Below are positions 18,754-27,127 of a stretch of 64,000 nt of DNA, piece by piece. The stretch spans positions 2,790,001-2,854,000 of the forward strand of contig NC_014655.1 in NCBI RefSeq assembly GCF_000166395.1, read 5' to 3'. Origin of the DNA: Leadbetterella byssophila DSM 17132. Lineage in GTDB: Bacteria; Bacteroidota; Bacteroidia; Cytophagales; Spirosomataceae. The position numbers were made by a program, and so were the translations under genes. The notes under the pieces were generated by a model that made no database searches, was not told the origin of the DNA, and saw only the letters and a list, made by a program, of their open reading frames with translations. Within the stretch, counting starts at the first letter, position 1, and each line of letters begins with the position of its first letter.

Positions 18754-21285
18754 TTATCCCCTATCAATAATTTTACCTTTTCCTTTAAATACCTTTGCAT
18801 TATTAGCTTTTGTACGCTTTATCCATTTGTACCCCTCAAACCATAACACTGATAAAGAAGCCGTTATAACTGAAAAACCTATTTCATTTATAGCTAAACT
18901 ATCTACTTTAAAGAAGTTGGACATCGCTGGTATGAACAAGATCATAAAGAGAATGATAAGCGTTAAACTGTTCACAGCTAGAAGTAACATATTCTTGTTC
19001 CTAAAGCTTTCAATTACACTATAATAGAAAGAACGATTCGTTAAGCTCAAAAGAACATTCGAAAAGATTAAGGTCGAGAAAACCATAGCCCTAGTTTTTT
19101 CTTCACTCCCCCCATTCTGGACGGTGTATTGATACATAAACAGTAGTCCACAGGTGATCACTAAACCTTGAATGATACTTATGCTCAGTTCCCTCCCATT
19201 CAAGAATGTATCTGTCATTTTCCTTGGCCCCTGCAGCATGGCGTTCTTCTCTATAGGTTCATTTTCGTACACTATAGAACAGGTTGGCCCCATCACTAAT
19301 TCTAAGAATATTACATGTACCGGGGTGAAAATCTGTGGAAATATCCAACCGAGAAATAATGGAATTGAAACCGTAAGTATAATAGGAATATGTATAGAAA
19401 TAATATATTGAACCGCTTTCTTAATATTAGAATATATCCTTCTTCCTGAAGCAATACCAATAATTAATTTGTTTAAATCATCATTAGTAAGTACTATCGA
19501 AGCCGCTGATTTGGCAATCTCCGTACCCTTATTCCCCATAGCTACGCCAATATCAGAAGCCTTCAAAGCTGGAGCGTCATTCACCCCATCTCCCACCATA
19601 GCCACAACCTCTCCCTCTTCTTTTAACGCTTTTACTATTTTTAATTTTGCTTCCGGATACATTCTAGAGAATAGTACATTTTCCTTCACTTTTCCTAGTA
19701 ACTCGCTACCCGAATAGGTCATTAAGTCTTTTCCATCAATAGCGCGGTCAGCATCCAAAATTCCGGCCTGCATAGATATGCTTTTTGCCGTGTCAGCGTT
19801 ATCGCCGGTGATCACTTTTACTTTTATACCTGCATCATAAATCTGCTTGAAAACGTCTTGAATTCCTTTTTTAGGCGGATCATAAAATACCACCAATCCT
19901 AGGAATACGAAAGGTAGGCTTTGTTGCTTTTCCGGAAATTCCTCTCCTTCAAAATGTGATTTTGCAACACCCAAAACCCGGTAGCCTTCCGAACCAAAAT
20001 CCCGGATCCATTTTCTAACCTTTTCTTTTTCTTCTTCAGAAAGCGTAGAAACCCGAAGGATAGCCTCTGGAGCACCTTTAGCTGCAATAATCCTTCTACT
20101 ATCTTCAACATTCTTGTAGATATGTGTCATCATTGGAGGTTTTCCCTCTAAAGGATATTCATAAATAAGGGAAAACTTTCCCCTTAGATCTTTCTTAGAC
20201 ATAGACGAATAAACCTCATGCAAAGTCTTCTCCATTGGATCAAAAGGCACTGGCTCACTGCTCCACATGGCATAGGATATCAATTCTGAGGTGACAGTAT
20301 CCCCAAATGTTTCATAAGTCTTATCAGAAGCATATTCATACAAATATTTCAATTGCATGATATTCTCTGTAATGGTTCCCGTTTTATCAGTACAGATCAC
20401 TGTAGTACTCCCTAGTGTCTCTACTACGGAGCTTTGCTTCACTATAATTCCTTCCTTCATCAACTTCCAAGATCCTAAAGCCATAAAGGTGGTAAAGGCA
20501 ACCGGAATTTCTTCAGGAAGTATAGACATGGCTAGAGTAAGACCGTTCAACAAACTTTCAAGAAGATTTCTGTTGTTGTAATAATGAACAGCACAAACAA
20601 GGAGAAATATAACAAGACCCACCACCGCCATGGTCTTAACAAACTTCCTGATTTGCTGTTGTAAAGGAGAATCCTCCTTTTCTATGGCCAACAAAGAGCT
20701 ACCAATCTTCCCAATTTTAGTTCCTATCCCTATTTCTTCTACTTCAAAAACGGCTATTCCAGATACTGTAATCGTACCCCCATAAACTTTATCTCCAATT
20801 CCCTTATATACAGATAAACTTTCGCCTGTTACAGATGATTCATTCACGGAAAAGTCAGTACTGTATACTATCCTCCCATCAGCATTAAGATACTTTCCTT
20901 CCTCTGTAAGACATAGATCTCCAATGACAATCTCATTTGTAGGAATTTGAACTACTTTCCCATTCCGAATGACAGAAGACAGTGGTTCGTTCAACTTTTC
21001 AAGAGCCTCCAAAGCTTTCTTACTTCTACTATCTTGATAAAATGATATCGCAGAAACGGCAACAATCGCAGCAAGCATAAATAATGCTTCTCCGTATTCT
21101 CCTATGAGCAGATATATTGCGGAAATGGCAAAAAGTAGGAGTAACATTGGCTCCTTAAGAATGTTTAATAGCAAAGCGAGTCCGCTACTCTTTTTGTGGC
21201 CCTCAATGCTGTTGTCTCCATGCTTTATCCGCGATTTTTCTACCTCAGTATTGTTTAGGCCTTTGAATTGATTAGGGACTTCCAT
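18754..21285 (-). CDS. Cation-transporting P-type ATPase (P2-like)
   Basis: The 843-residue protein starts with a cation-ATPase N-terminal domain. The actuator follows with VTGES, then the M4 motif PEEIPVA, the phosphorylation site CTDKTGT with Asp300, the KGAPEAIL nucleotide-binding motif, and the hinge MVGDGVNDAPALKASDIGVAMG. The C-terminal membrane bundle follows. All catalytic residues are present, so it should be functional. The layout is that of P2 calcium/monovalent-cation pumps, but PEEIPVA differs from the SERCA-like PEGLPA, so the ion is uncertain. It stands alone between two repeat arrays on the opposite strand to the upstream PUL regulator, which suggests acquired cargo. Confidence 0.88.
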   Translation of the reverse strand: MEVPNQFKGLNNTEVEKSRIKHGDNSIEGHKKSSGLALLLNILKEPMLLLLFAISAIYLLIGEYGEALFMLAAIVAVSAISFYQDSRSKKALEALEKLNEPLSSVIRNGKVVQIPTNEIVIGDLCLTEEGKYLNADGRIVYSTDFSVNESSVTGESLSVYKGIGDKVYGGTITVSGIAVFEVEEIGIGTKIGKIGSSLLAIEKEDSPLQQQIRKFVKTMAVVGLVIFLLVCAVHYYNNRNLLESLLNGLTLAMSILPEEIPVAFTTFMALGSWKLMKEGIIVKQSSVVETLGSTTVICTDKTGTITENIMQLKYLYEYASDKTYETFGDTVTSELISYAMWSSEPVPFDPMEKTLHEVYSSMSKKDLRGKFSLIYEYPLEGKPPMMTHIYKNVEDSRRIIAAKGAPEAILRVSTLSEEEKEKVRKWIRDFGSEGYRVLGVAKSHFEGEEFPEKQQSLPFVFLGLVVFYDPPKKGIQDVFKQIYDAGIKVKVITGDNADTAKSISMQAGILDADRAIDGKDLMTYSGSELLGKVKENVLFSRMYPEAKLKIVKALKEEGEVVAMVGDGVNDAPALKASDIGVAMGNKGTEIAKSAASIVLTNDDLNKLIIGIASGRRIYSNIKKAVQYIISIHIPIILTVSIPLFLGWIFPQIFTPVHVIFLELVMGPTCSIVYENEPIEKNAMLQGPRKMTDTFLNGRELSISIIQGLVITCGLLFMYQYTVQNGGSEEKTRAMVFSTLIFSNVLLSLTNRSFYYSVIESFRNKNMLLLAVNSLTLIILFMILFIPAMSNFFKVDSLAINEIGFSVITASLSVLWFEGYKWIKRTKANNAKVFKGKGKIIDRG

Positions 21286-21383
21286 GTCTTTTACTTAACG
21301 TTTCATTCAAAGTTATTAGATTTTTTATGAATCCAACTTATGATCCACCGACCCACATGAAAATCTAGTAATATTTGATCATT

Positions 21384-22905
21384 AAAAACTAATAGTGTCG
21401 GAACAATAGCATTTGTAGGCATTTTAGCTTTATAGGCAGCCCATCTGATTTAAGTCCGCTATTATCCTAATAGACGCTTCTGGATTAACTAATATTTAAT
21501 ACCTAATAATTTCATAAGAATAAATAATAATGATCCTTTGATCGAATTTTAGAGGCCGTTCGAACGTAGTGAGAGAGGCCATTCTAAAATTCATGTTTTT
21601 TTTGCTACTTTCCGAACGGTCGGACCCTTTGCGCCAAAAAAAGTAGAGAAAGAATATTCATGTCTTTTAGCTTAAGAGGCGCTCCTTTTAAATAAAGTCC
21701 AGTTTTGTCCTAATAGACGCTTCGCGATTAACTAATATTTAATAGTGTCGAAAGAATAAATACTAATGTTCCTTTGACCGAATTTTATGGTCCGTTTGAG
21801 CGAAGCGAAAGAGGACATCATAAAATTCATGTTTTTTGGTTACTTTTTTGCGCCAAAAAAGTAACAAGAAGAATATTCATGTTTTTTTGCTACTTTCCGA
21901 ACGGTCGGACCCTTGCACCAAAAAAGTAACAAGAAGAATATTCATGTCTTTTACCTTAAGGGGCGCTTCTTTTAATTAAAGTCCAGTTTTATCCTAATAG
22001 ACGCTTCGCGATTAACTAATATTTAATAGTGTCGAAAGAATAAATACTAATGTTCCTTTGACCGAATTTTATGGTCCGTTTGAGCGAAGCGAAAGAGGAC
22101 ATCATAAAATTCATGTTTTTTGGTTACTTTCCGAACGGTCGGACCCTTGCTCCAAAAAAGTAACAAGAAGAATATTCATGTTTTTTTGCTACTTTCCGAA
22201 CGGTCGGACCCTTGCGCCAAAAAAGTAGAGAAAGAAAATTCATGTCTTTTAGCTTAAGAGGCGCTCCTTTTAAATAAAGTCCAGTTTTATCCTAATAGAC
22301 GCTTCGCGATTAACTAATATTTAATAGTGTCGAAAGAATAAATACTAATGTTCCTTTGACCGAATTTTATGGTCCGTTTGAGCGAAGCGAAAGAGGACAT
22401 CATAAAATTCATGTTTTTTGGTTACTTTCCGAACGGTCGGACCCTTGCTCCAAAAAAGTAACAAGAAGAATATTCATGTTTTTTTGCTACTTTCCGAACG
22501 GTCGGACCCTTGCGCCAAAAAAGTAGAGAAAGAAAATTCATGTCTTTTAGCTTAAGAGGCGCTCCTTTTAAATAAAGTCCAGTTTTATCCTAATAGACGC
22601 TTCGCGATTAACTAATATTTAATAGTGTCGAAAGAATAAATACTAATGTTCCTTTGACCGAATTTTATGGTCCGTTTGAGCGAAGCGAAAGAGGACATCA
22701 TAAAATTCATGTTTTTTGGTTACTTTTTTGCGCCAAAAAAGTAACAAGAAGAATATTCATGTTTTTTTGCTACTTTCCGAACGGTCGGACCCTTTGCGCC
22801 AAAAAAAGTAGAGAAAGAAAATTCATGTCTTTTAGCTTAAGGGGCGCTCCTTTTAATTAAAGTCCAGTTTTATCCTAATAAACACTTCGCGATTAATTAA
22901 TAATT
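21384..22905. repeat. Hairpin-repeat array 3 (five units)
   Basis: A decayed tail (21384-21500) is followed by five units with H1 near 21544, 21780, 22064, 22362 and 22660. The first H1 is the GAGGCC variant also found in array 2; the others are the common form. The units beginning at 22064 and 22362 appear identical over their 298-bp period, which points to recent tandem duplication. H2 modules alternate between the GTTAC/GTAAC and CTAC/GTAG forms. Together with array 2 this array brackets the P-type ATPase gene. Confidence 0.92.
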
Positions 22906-22989
22906 TCGGAATCATTAGTATTATTTAGGGCAGTATTTTGGCCATTTAAATACTAAATGTTCTTAAATTTTTAATCCTTAGTTTTTAGT

Positions 22990-23012
22990 CCAAAAAGCCA
23001 AAGGCTTTTTGG
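22990..23012. terminator. Perfect hairpin downstream of the broken regulator gene
   Basis: CCAAAAAGCC and GGCTTTTTGG form a perfect 10-bp stem with a 3-nt loop, 25 bp beyond the original stop of the LytTR response regulator. There is no strong T-run on either strand, so it may be the old 3' terminator of that operon or an unrelated palindrome. It resembles the imperfect stem at about 17570-17591. Confidence 0.4.
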
Positions 23013-23036
23013 TAATCCCTTCCTTAAATATTAAGT

Positions 23037-23127
23037 TTAAGAACTCAGTATCTTAGATTCAAATCTATCAAAAAGAGCCGCCCTATATGTCCTGCCTATG
23101 GGTATTCTCTGCTTCACATATCTGTCT
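23037..23127 (-). pseudogene. C-terminal remnant of LytTR response regulator
   Basis: Read on the minus strand, this segment encodes DRYVKQRIPIGRTYRAALF followed by DRFESKILSS and a TAA at 23037-23039. That is the usual end of a LytTR DNA-binding domain, including the IPIGRTYR-type strand. The matching front part of the gene lies on the other side of the IS3 element and stops early. This fragment is therefore the detached 3' end of the same gene. A few codons are unaccounted for at the junction. Confidence 0.8.
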
Positions 23128-23163
23128 TAAACGCAATTACTTGGACACTATTTTTAATTTATT

Positions 23164-24081
23164 TCACCAATTCGGATCAATTTTTACACCAATTGATTCG
23201 AGGAATTTTCTAGGGGACTTATAGTGAAGACCGCCATGTATTCTTTCGAAATTATAGAATTTTTTCCATCTTATCATTACTTGTTTAAATTCTTGTAGGC
23301 TTTCAAATTCAAATCGTTGACATACAGCACTTTCCAGAATTGAATGGTAGGCTTCTATATGTCCATTCTGTTGAGGTGTTGCCGGTTTTGTAAATTCCTG
23401 AGTTATACCTTTTTGTTTTAGATATTCTTGAACTATTAAAGCTTCGAATTGTGAGCCATTATCGTTTCTTACTATAAATTGCTTTGGCATCGGATAAGTT
23501 TGTAAAATTTGTTCAAATAGATTTATTACATCTTCAGATTTAATAGAATTTGCGATGTATTGTCCCAATTGCCATCTCGAAAAAACATCCAAAATTGTCA
23601 GTACTTGCGCATTTGTGCGTTTTCCTTGGATATATACATATTTAATATCAAATTCTAGGAATGCAAATTCTCTTTGTACAATGGGAACGAGTTCTTTTAC
23701 CCAGTTCCTACTTATTCTCTTGGTATTACTGCGTTGAAATTTTAATAAATTGTTTTCCTTCATGAGCTTATAGGTTCTATAAGCCCCAATTCTCAATCCC
23801 TTTTCTTGGTTTAAATAGCGGTAGGTTTTATAATACCCATAATCCACAAATTCGCCCTCCAGAAGTGTTTTAGTTTCTTGTAAAATATAATCCATATCAA
23901 ACCTATTATTTTCCATATCATATACATAACCTGAGGCCCTTTTCCCCGGTTTTGTACCTGTAGAAATGTAATAGTAGCTGCTTCGAGGTAAATCTACATG
24001 CTTTAATACTAGATATTTAGGCCTCCCTTGCTCTAGAAATTCGTCAACTACCTGGATTTTTATTTCTTTAGAGATTGACTT
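23164..24081 (-). CDS. IS3-family transposase OrfB (integrase core), expressed by -1 frameshift
   Basis: The frame opens in the -1 register at the slippery run A8G (24087-24079) near the end of OrfA and continues to 23164, giving about 305 residues. The N-terminal part (KYLVLKHVDLPRSSYYY) is the usual start of IS3 OrfB. The catalytic DDE residues are visible in FDIKYVYI, NDNGSQFEA and QQNGHIEAYH. An internal ATG at 23916 exists but lies after the conserved N-terminus. A fused OrfAB of about 403 residues would be the active transposase. Confidence 0.9.
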   Translation of the reverse strand, partial: KSISKEIKIQVVDEFLEQGRPKYLVLKHVDLPRSSYYYISTGTKPGKRASGYVYDMENNRFDMDYILQETKTLLEGEFVDYGYYKTYRYLNQEKGLRIGAYRTYKLMKENNLLKFQRSNTKRISRNWVKELVPIVQREFAFLEFDIKYVYIQGKRTNAQVLTILDVFSRWQLGQYIANSIKSEDVINLFEQILQTYPMPKQFIVRNDNGSQFEALIVQEYLKQKGITQEFTKPATPQQNGHIEAYHSILESAVCQRFEFESLQEFKQVMIRWKKFYNFERIHGGLHYKSPRKFLESIGVKIDPNW

Positions 24082-24374
24082 TTTTTTAAAAGGGAATCTT
24101 TAATTTGAATAGCTAACTCTTTTTCAGCAACTATCCTTTTTAGAGCTTCGTTTTCACGACGTAATTGTTTGAGTTCACGCTCGGCATCTGTCATTGCTCC
24201 TGCTTCCAAGCCACTTTTGCCTAACTTCTCAAATTTCTCTTTCCAATTATAAATACTCACAGTAGAAACCCCAAATTCTCGCGATGAATAACTTACGCCG
24301 TGCTGGATAGAATGAAGTACAATCTTCTCTTTCTCCTCCAAACTCCATGTTTTTCGATGTTTTGACATACACAA
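24060..24374 (-). CDS. IS3-family transposase OrfA
   Basis: The 104-residue protein has an N-terminal helix-turn-helix (SREFGVSTVSIYNWKEKF) and a leucine-zipper-like coiled coil (ELKQLRRENEALKRIVAEKE), as in IS3 OrfA proteins. It ends just past an A8G slippery run, where ribosomes can shift to the -1 frame and continue into OrfB. On its own it usually acts as a repressor or binding subunit; as the front part of OrfAB it directs the transposase to the IS ends. Confidence 0.9.
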   Translation of the reverse strand: MCMSKHRKTWSLEEKEKIVLHSIQHGVSYSSREFGVSTVSIYNWKEKFEKLGKSGLEAGAMTDAERELKQLRRENEALKRIVAEKELAIQIKDSLLKKSQSLKK

Positions 24375-24412
24375 ATCTAATTAATTGTTAACTTAGTTTT
24401 GTGTCCAAGTTT

Positions 24413-25054
24413 TTATCGAGCTATTAGGTATCTTAAAATTAATTCTCCTCCTTCAATCAATTCTATGTGATATACCGATACTATATAGGTTTTATGTGTT
24501 CTAATAAACAATTCAGCGGGCAACTTACCTTCTAGCTCCTTAAGAGTTAATAAGGTGATGATCCTTTGCTCATTTAGCGTATAAATAAATACGTAGTTTC
24601 CCGCCGCTTGTATATAGAGAATTTCTGCAATGGCCACCTTAATAAACTTACCTTTATGGTCTCCTTTAACCAATATAAAGTCCTGAACTTTATCTAATGA
24701 AGTGCCCCCTCTTTCCTCTACTTTCTGAATAGCTTTCAGTAGTTCAGAAAGACCTATGGGCTTACATAAATAATCTACTACATCATATTTATAACCTTCT
24801 ATTGCAAATTCAGAATATGCCGTGGTTAAAATCACATTCGATTTGCCTTTAAGCAGATCCATGAAGTCAAACCCATTAATTTGTGGCATATTTATATCTA
24901 GAAATATCAAATCTATCTCATGAGATCTTAAATACTCTAAAGCATCCATAGGGTCAGAAAAGGAGTATTTAATCTCTATTTTCGGGATCTTTCTTAAGTG
25001 ATTTTCTAAAATTTTAATGGCGGCTAATTCATCATCTACTATTATGCATTTCAT
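24413..25054 (-). pseudogene. LytTR-type response regulator truncated by IS3
   Basis: The 213-residue frame has a complete receiver domain (VDDE near residue 6, Asp53 in FLDINMPQING) and most of a LytTR DNA-binding domain. It stops at TAA 24413-24415, 2 bp outside the IS3 end. About 25 C-terminal residues are missing, and their remnant is found at 23037-23127. The product may fold as a receiver but has probably lost normal DNA binding. It overlaps the 3' end of the histidine kinase gene by 23 bp, so both formed one two-component operon. Confidence 0.85.
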
Positions 25055-26078
25055 GGCTTATGGTGTTTATAATTATTGAGACATAAAAAATTCTCTGATC
25101 TTGATGGATCTCCCATTTTACATTTTCACCAAAATACATCTCTAACTGCCTTACAACATTCTTTAACCCCACAGATGTAGCGGTATTGTCTTTGAAATCT
25201 CTTCTGATACTATTGCTGCAATAGAATCTAATTTCTTCTCCAATATCTATAGAGATTTGTATAGGGTCCTTTATCTCCCCGTATTTAAAAGCATTTTCCA
25301 CTAAACTTATAAAACAAAGGGGTGGAACTAGAAAAGGTTCTGGCTTTCCTGATTTTGAATACTCTAAATTCAATTTCTCCCCTAACCTCAACCTCTGTAG
25401 ACTCAAATACTCCTCTATTGCCTCAATTTCAGCAAGTATGGATATTGCTTCAAATTTTGTACCCTCTACCGAAAACCGCATTAACCTTGTCAATGACAAA
25501 ACTGCATTTCCCGCCTTTTCACTGAGTTCAGCTATCTCACTATAAACCAAATTCAAAGTATTGAACAAAAAATGGGGATGAATCTGAGCCCTCAGAAAAT
25601 CGATTTGCCCTATATACTGCCTCTGATCTGCCATTCTCCTCAAATTTTCTTCCCTCATGGATTTCTTATAGTACCAATATGCAAAAGAGTAGAAAGTCAT
25701 GGTAGTATACCTCCAAATCTCATAACTAAAATAAGCAAAGTACCTTTTCCTCTCCTGAAGATTTTTTACATACTGCTCTGTATGAAATGCCCATTCTACT
25801 ACCCATTTGATAATACAAAATGCTGAAATAAGAGCTAAAATTTCTGTCGCCAGTAGCAACTTAGATCTCTCAATTGTAGGCTCTATCACTAACTTCACAC
25901 ACACATAGAAATACAGTGTACAAAAAACTACGTTCAAAAAATATGGGTAATAAGGATAGACTTCACCGAACCGTACGGCGTAAGCAAGAAGATAATCCAC
26001 CAACCAAAAAAGAACCCAATAGGTCAGATGAATTTTGAACGAAGATTTTATAAGGTTTACAGGCTGACTATTACTCAT
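25032..26078 (-). CDS. LytS/YehU-type sensor histidine kinase
   Basis: I place the start at 26078 (MSNSQPVNLI) because the long upstream extension of the open frame has no family resemblance. The 348-residue product has four predicted membrane helices (about residues 18-100), a short linker, the His-kinase motif IHPHFLFNTLN with the phosphorylated His near residue 169, and an HATPase-like C-terminus (SLVENAFKYG). Its partner regulator just downstream has been broken by an IS3 element. The kinase may be orphaned or may talk to another LytTR regulator. The signal is unknown. Confidence 0.85.
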   Translation of the reverse strand: MSNSQPVNLIKSSFKIHLTYWVLFWLVDYLLAYAVRFGEVYPYYPYFLNVVFCTLYFYVCVKLVIEPTIERSKLLLATEILALISAFCIIKWVVEWAFHTEQYVKNLQERKRYFAYFSYEIWRYTTMTFYSFAYWYYKKSMREENLRRMADQRQYIGQIDFLRAQIHPHFLFNTLNLVYSEIAELSEKAGNAVLSLTRLMRFSVEGTKFEAISILAEIEAIEEYLSLQRLRLGEKLNLEYSKSGKPEPFLVPPLCFISLVENAFKYGEIKDPIQISIDIGEEIRFYCSNSIRRDFKDNTATSVGLKNVVRQLEMYFGENVKWEIHQDQRIFYVSIIINTISHEMHNSR

Positions 26079-26414
26079 ATCTATGCAAAACAATATCTCA
26101 CATGGACTATGGGCACTTTCATCAAATAATTTTCCTGCTACTCCAATTGCCCCTGAACTTTGTCTTACAAATCCCCCAAAAAAGTCCTGAAAAACAAAAG
26201 GGTTAAAATAACTTAACAAGCCGTATCCTACTTTAAATGACCAGCGAATACACACAAAAACATCACGATCACTACCCGTATAGTGATACACAAAAAGTAC
26301 CTGGTAATAGGATCCTTTCACTAATCTATTTATTTAAAATAAGATAAGCACGCAAAAAGGTAATTTCTTATTATCCGGTACAAGTCCACACAAACCCCAC
26401 CTCATCAGAGGATA
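26079..26414. other. Intergenic region upstream of fthC
   Basis: No convincing gene lies in these ~340 bp. On the plus strand an ATTATCC segment (26370-26376) can pair with GGATAAT (26410-26416) around a 33-nt loop. The right arm abuts and slightly overlaps a strong terminator hairpin. I found no good TAnnTTTG promoter here. The arrangement could be a short RNA or a leader with alternative folds in front of fthC. Confidence 0.35.
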
Positions 26415-26447
26415 ATCGGTTGTCACTACGGCAACCGATTTTTTTTT
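26415..26447 (+). terminator. Intrinsic terminator just upstream of fthC
   Basis: ATCGGTTG (26415-26422) pairs with CAACCGAT (26432-26439) and is followed by nine T residues. It ends 11 nt before the fthC start. The gene upstream is on the other strand, so this plus-strand terminator must end either a small RNA or the leader of fthC itself. Confidence 0.8.
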
Positions 26448-26458
26448 AACTTTCCACC

Positions 26459-27055
26459 ATGAATAAACATGAGCTACGTACATTAGCAAGAGCGCACCGC
26501 CTAAACCTGTCTACGGAGGAAACACAAGAGCTCAATGCCGGCCTGCGTTCCCTACTCTTCTCCCGCATCCCTATACACCGCTACAGCATCATACACGCCT
26601 TCTTACCCATACTTAAAAACAAGGAACCGGATACCTATCCCATCCTAAACACCCTCTTGAAGGATTTTGCCGCAGATGTATATATCTCCAAATCCCTGGA
26701 AAATGGAGAACTTCTGCACTTTCCTTTTGAAGCAGATAAAACCTATGCTCTGAACCGCTGGGGCATACCGGAACCGGAAACTACAGAAGATGGACTCTCC
26801 TCCGAAACTTTCTTCGATACCTTTAAAAAAGAAGACATCCTCGTACTGGTTCCACTACTCGCATTTGACAGCTTGGGAAACCGCATTGGCTATGGCAAAG
26901 GCTATTATGACCGCTTCCTGCAGTACTCCACCCCAAAAACCCTAAAAGTAGGCCTCTCCCTCCTCGAAGCCTATGAACCCATAGATGATGCTTCAGAACG
27001 TGACATCGCACTGGATTTTTGCATCACCCCCACAAGGGTCTGGAAATGGGACTAA
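26459..27055 (+). CDS. fthC: 5-formyltetrahydrofolate cyclo-ligase
   Basis: The 198-residue protein converts 5-formyl-THF to 5,10-methenyl-THF using ATP, recycling an inhibitory folate. The family hallmarks are visible: an N-terminal basic segment (MNKHELRTLARAHR), LLAFDSLGNRIGYGKGYYDR in the last third, and a C-terminal PTRVWKWD. Length is normal and the protein is cytosolic. It precedes valS by 72 bp on the same strand. A terminator sits right in front of its start codon, which may control its expression. Confidence 0.92.
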   Translation: MNKHELRTLARAHRLNLSTEETQELNAGLRSLLFSRIPIHRYSIIHAFLPILKNKEPDTYPILNTLLKDFAADVYISKSLENGELLHFPFEADKTYALNRWGIPEPETTEDGLSSETFFDTFKKEDILVLVPLLAFDSLGNRIGYGKGYYDRFLQYSTPKTLKVGLSLLEAYEPIDDASERDIALDFCITPTRVWKWD

Positions 27056-27127
27056 AAAACCGTTTATTTTCCTTAATTTTGCACCCTATAAGCGAAAACA
27101 CCTTTCGCCGTAATACATCTGTTAGCA

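Larger units (their letters stand above)
23139..24410 (-). mobile_element. IS3-family insertion sequence
   Basis: The ~1.27-kb element is bounded by inverted ends sharing ACTTGGACAC (left 23139-23148; right 24401-24410, reverse complement). It carries OrfA and OrfB joined by a -1 frameshift site. I saw no clear 3-4 bp target duplication, so the exact ends may be off by a few bases. It sits inside a LytTR response regulator gene, whose two parts remain on either side. The transposase appears intact, so the element may still be active. Confidence 0.85.

Noticed and set aside
18754-21285. P-type ATPase as a heavy-metal (CPx) pump
   Set aside because: No CPC/CPH motif in M4 and no N-terminal metal-binding CxxC domain.
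14255-22905. CRISPR array
   Set aside because: Units are 230-300 bp with internal palindromes and no short regular repeats with unique spacers; no cas genes are present.
23139-24410. Target-site duplication of the IS3 element
   Set aside because: No matching 3-4 bp at the two flanks for any reasonable end position; the flanks may have changed after insertion.
25032-26321. Long start of the histidine kinase at 26321
   Set aside because: The first 81 residues lack family resemblance; the Met at 26078 precedes the first membrane helix.
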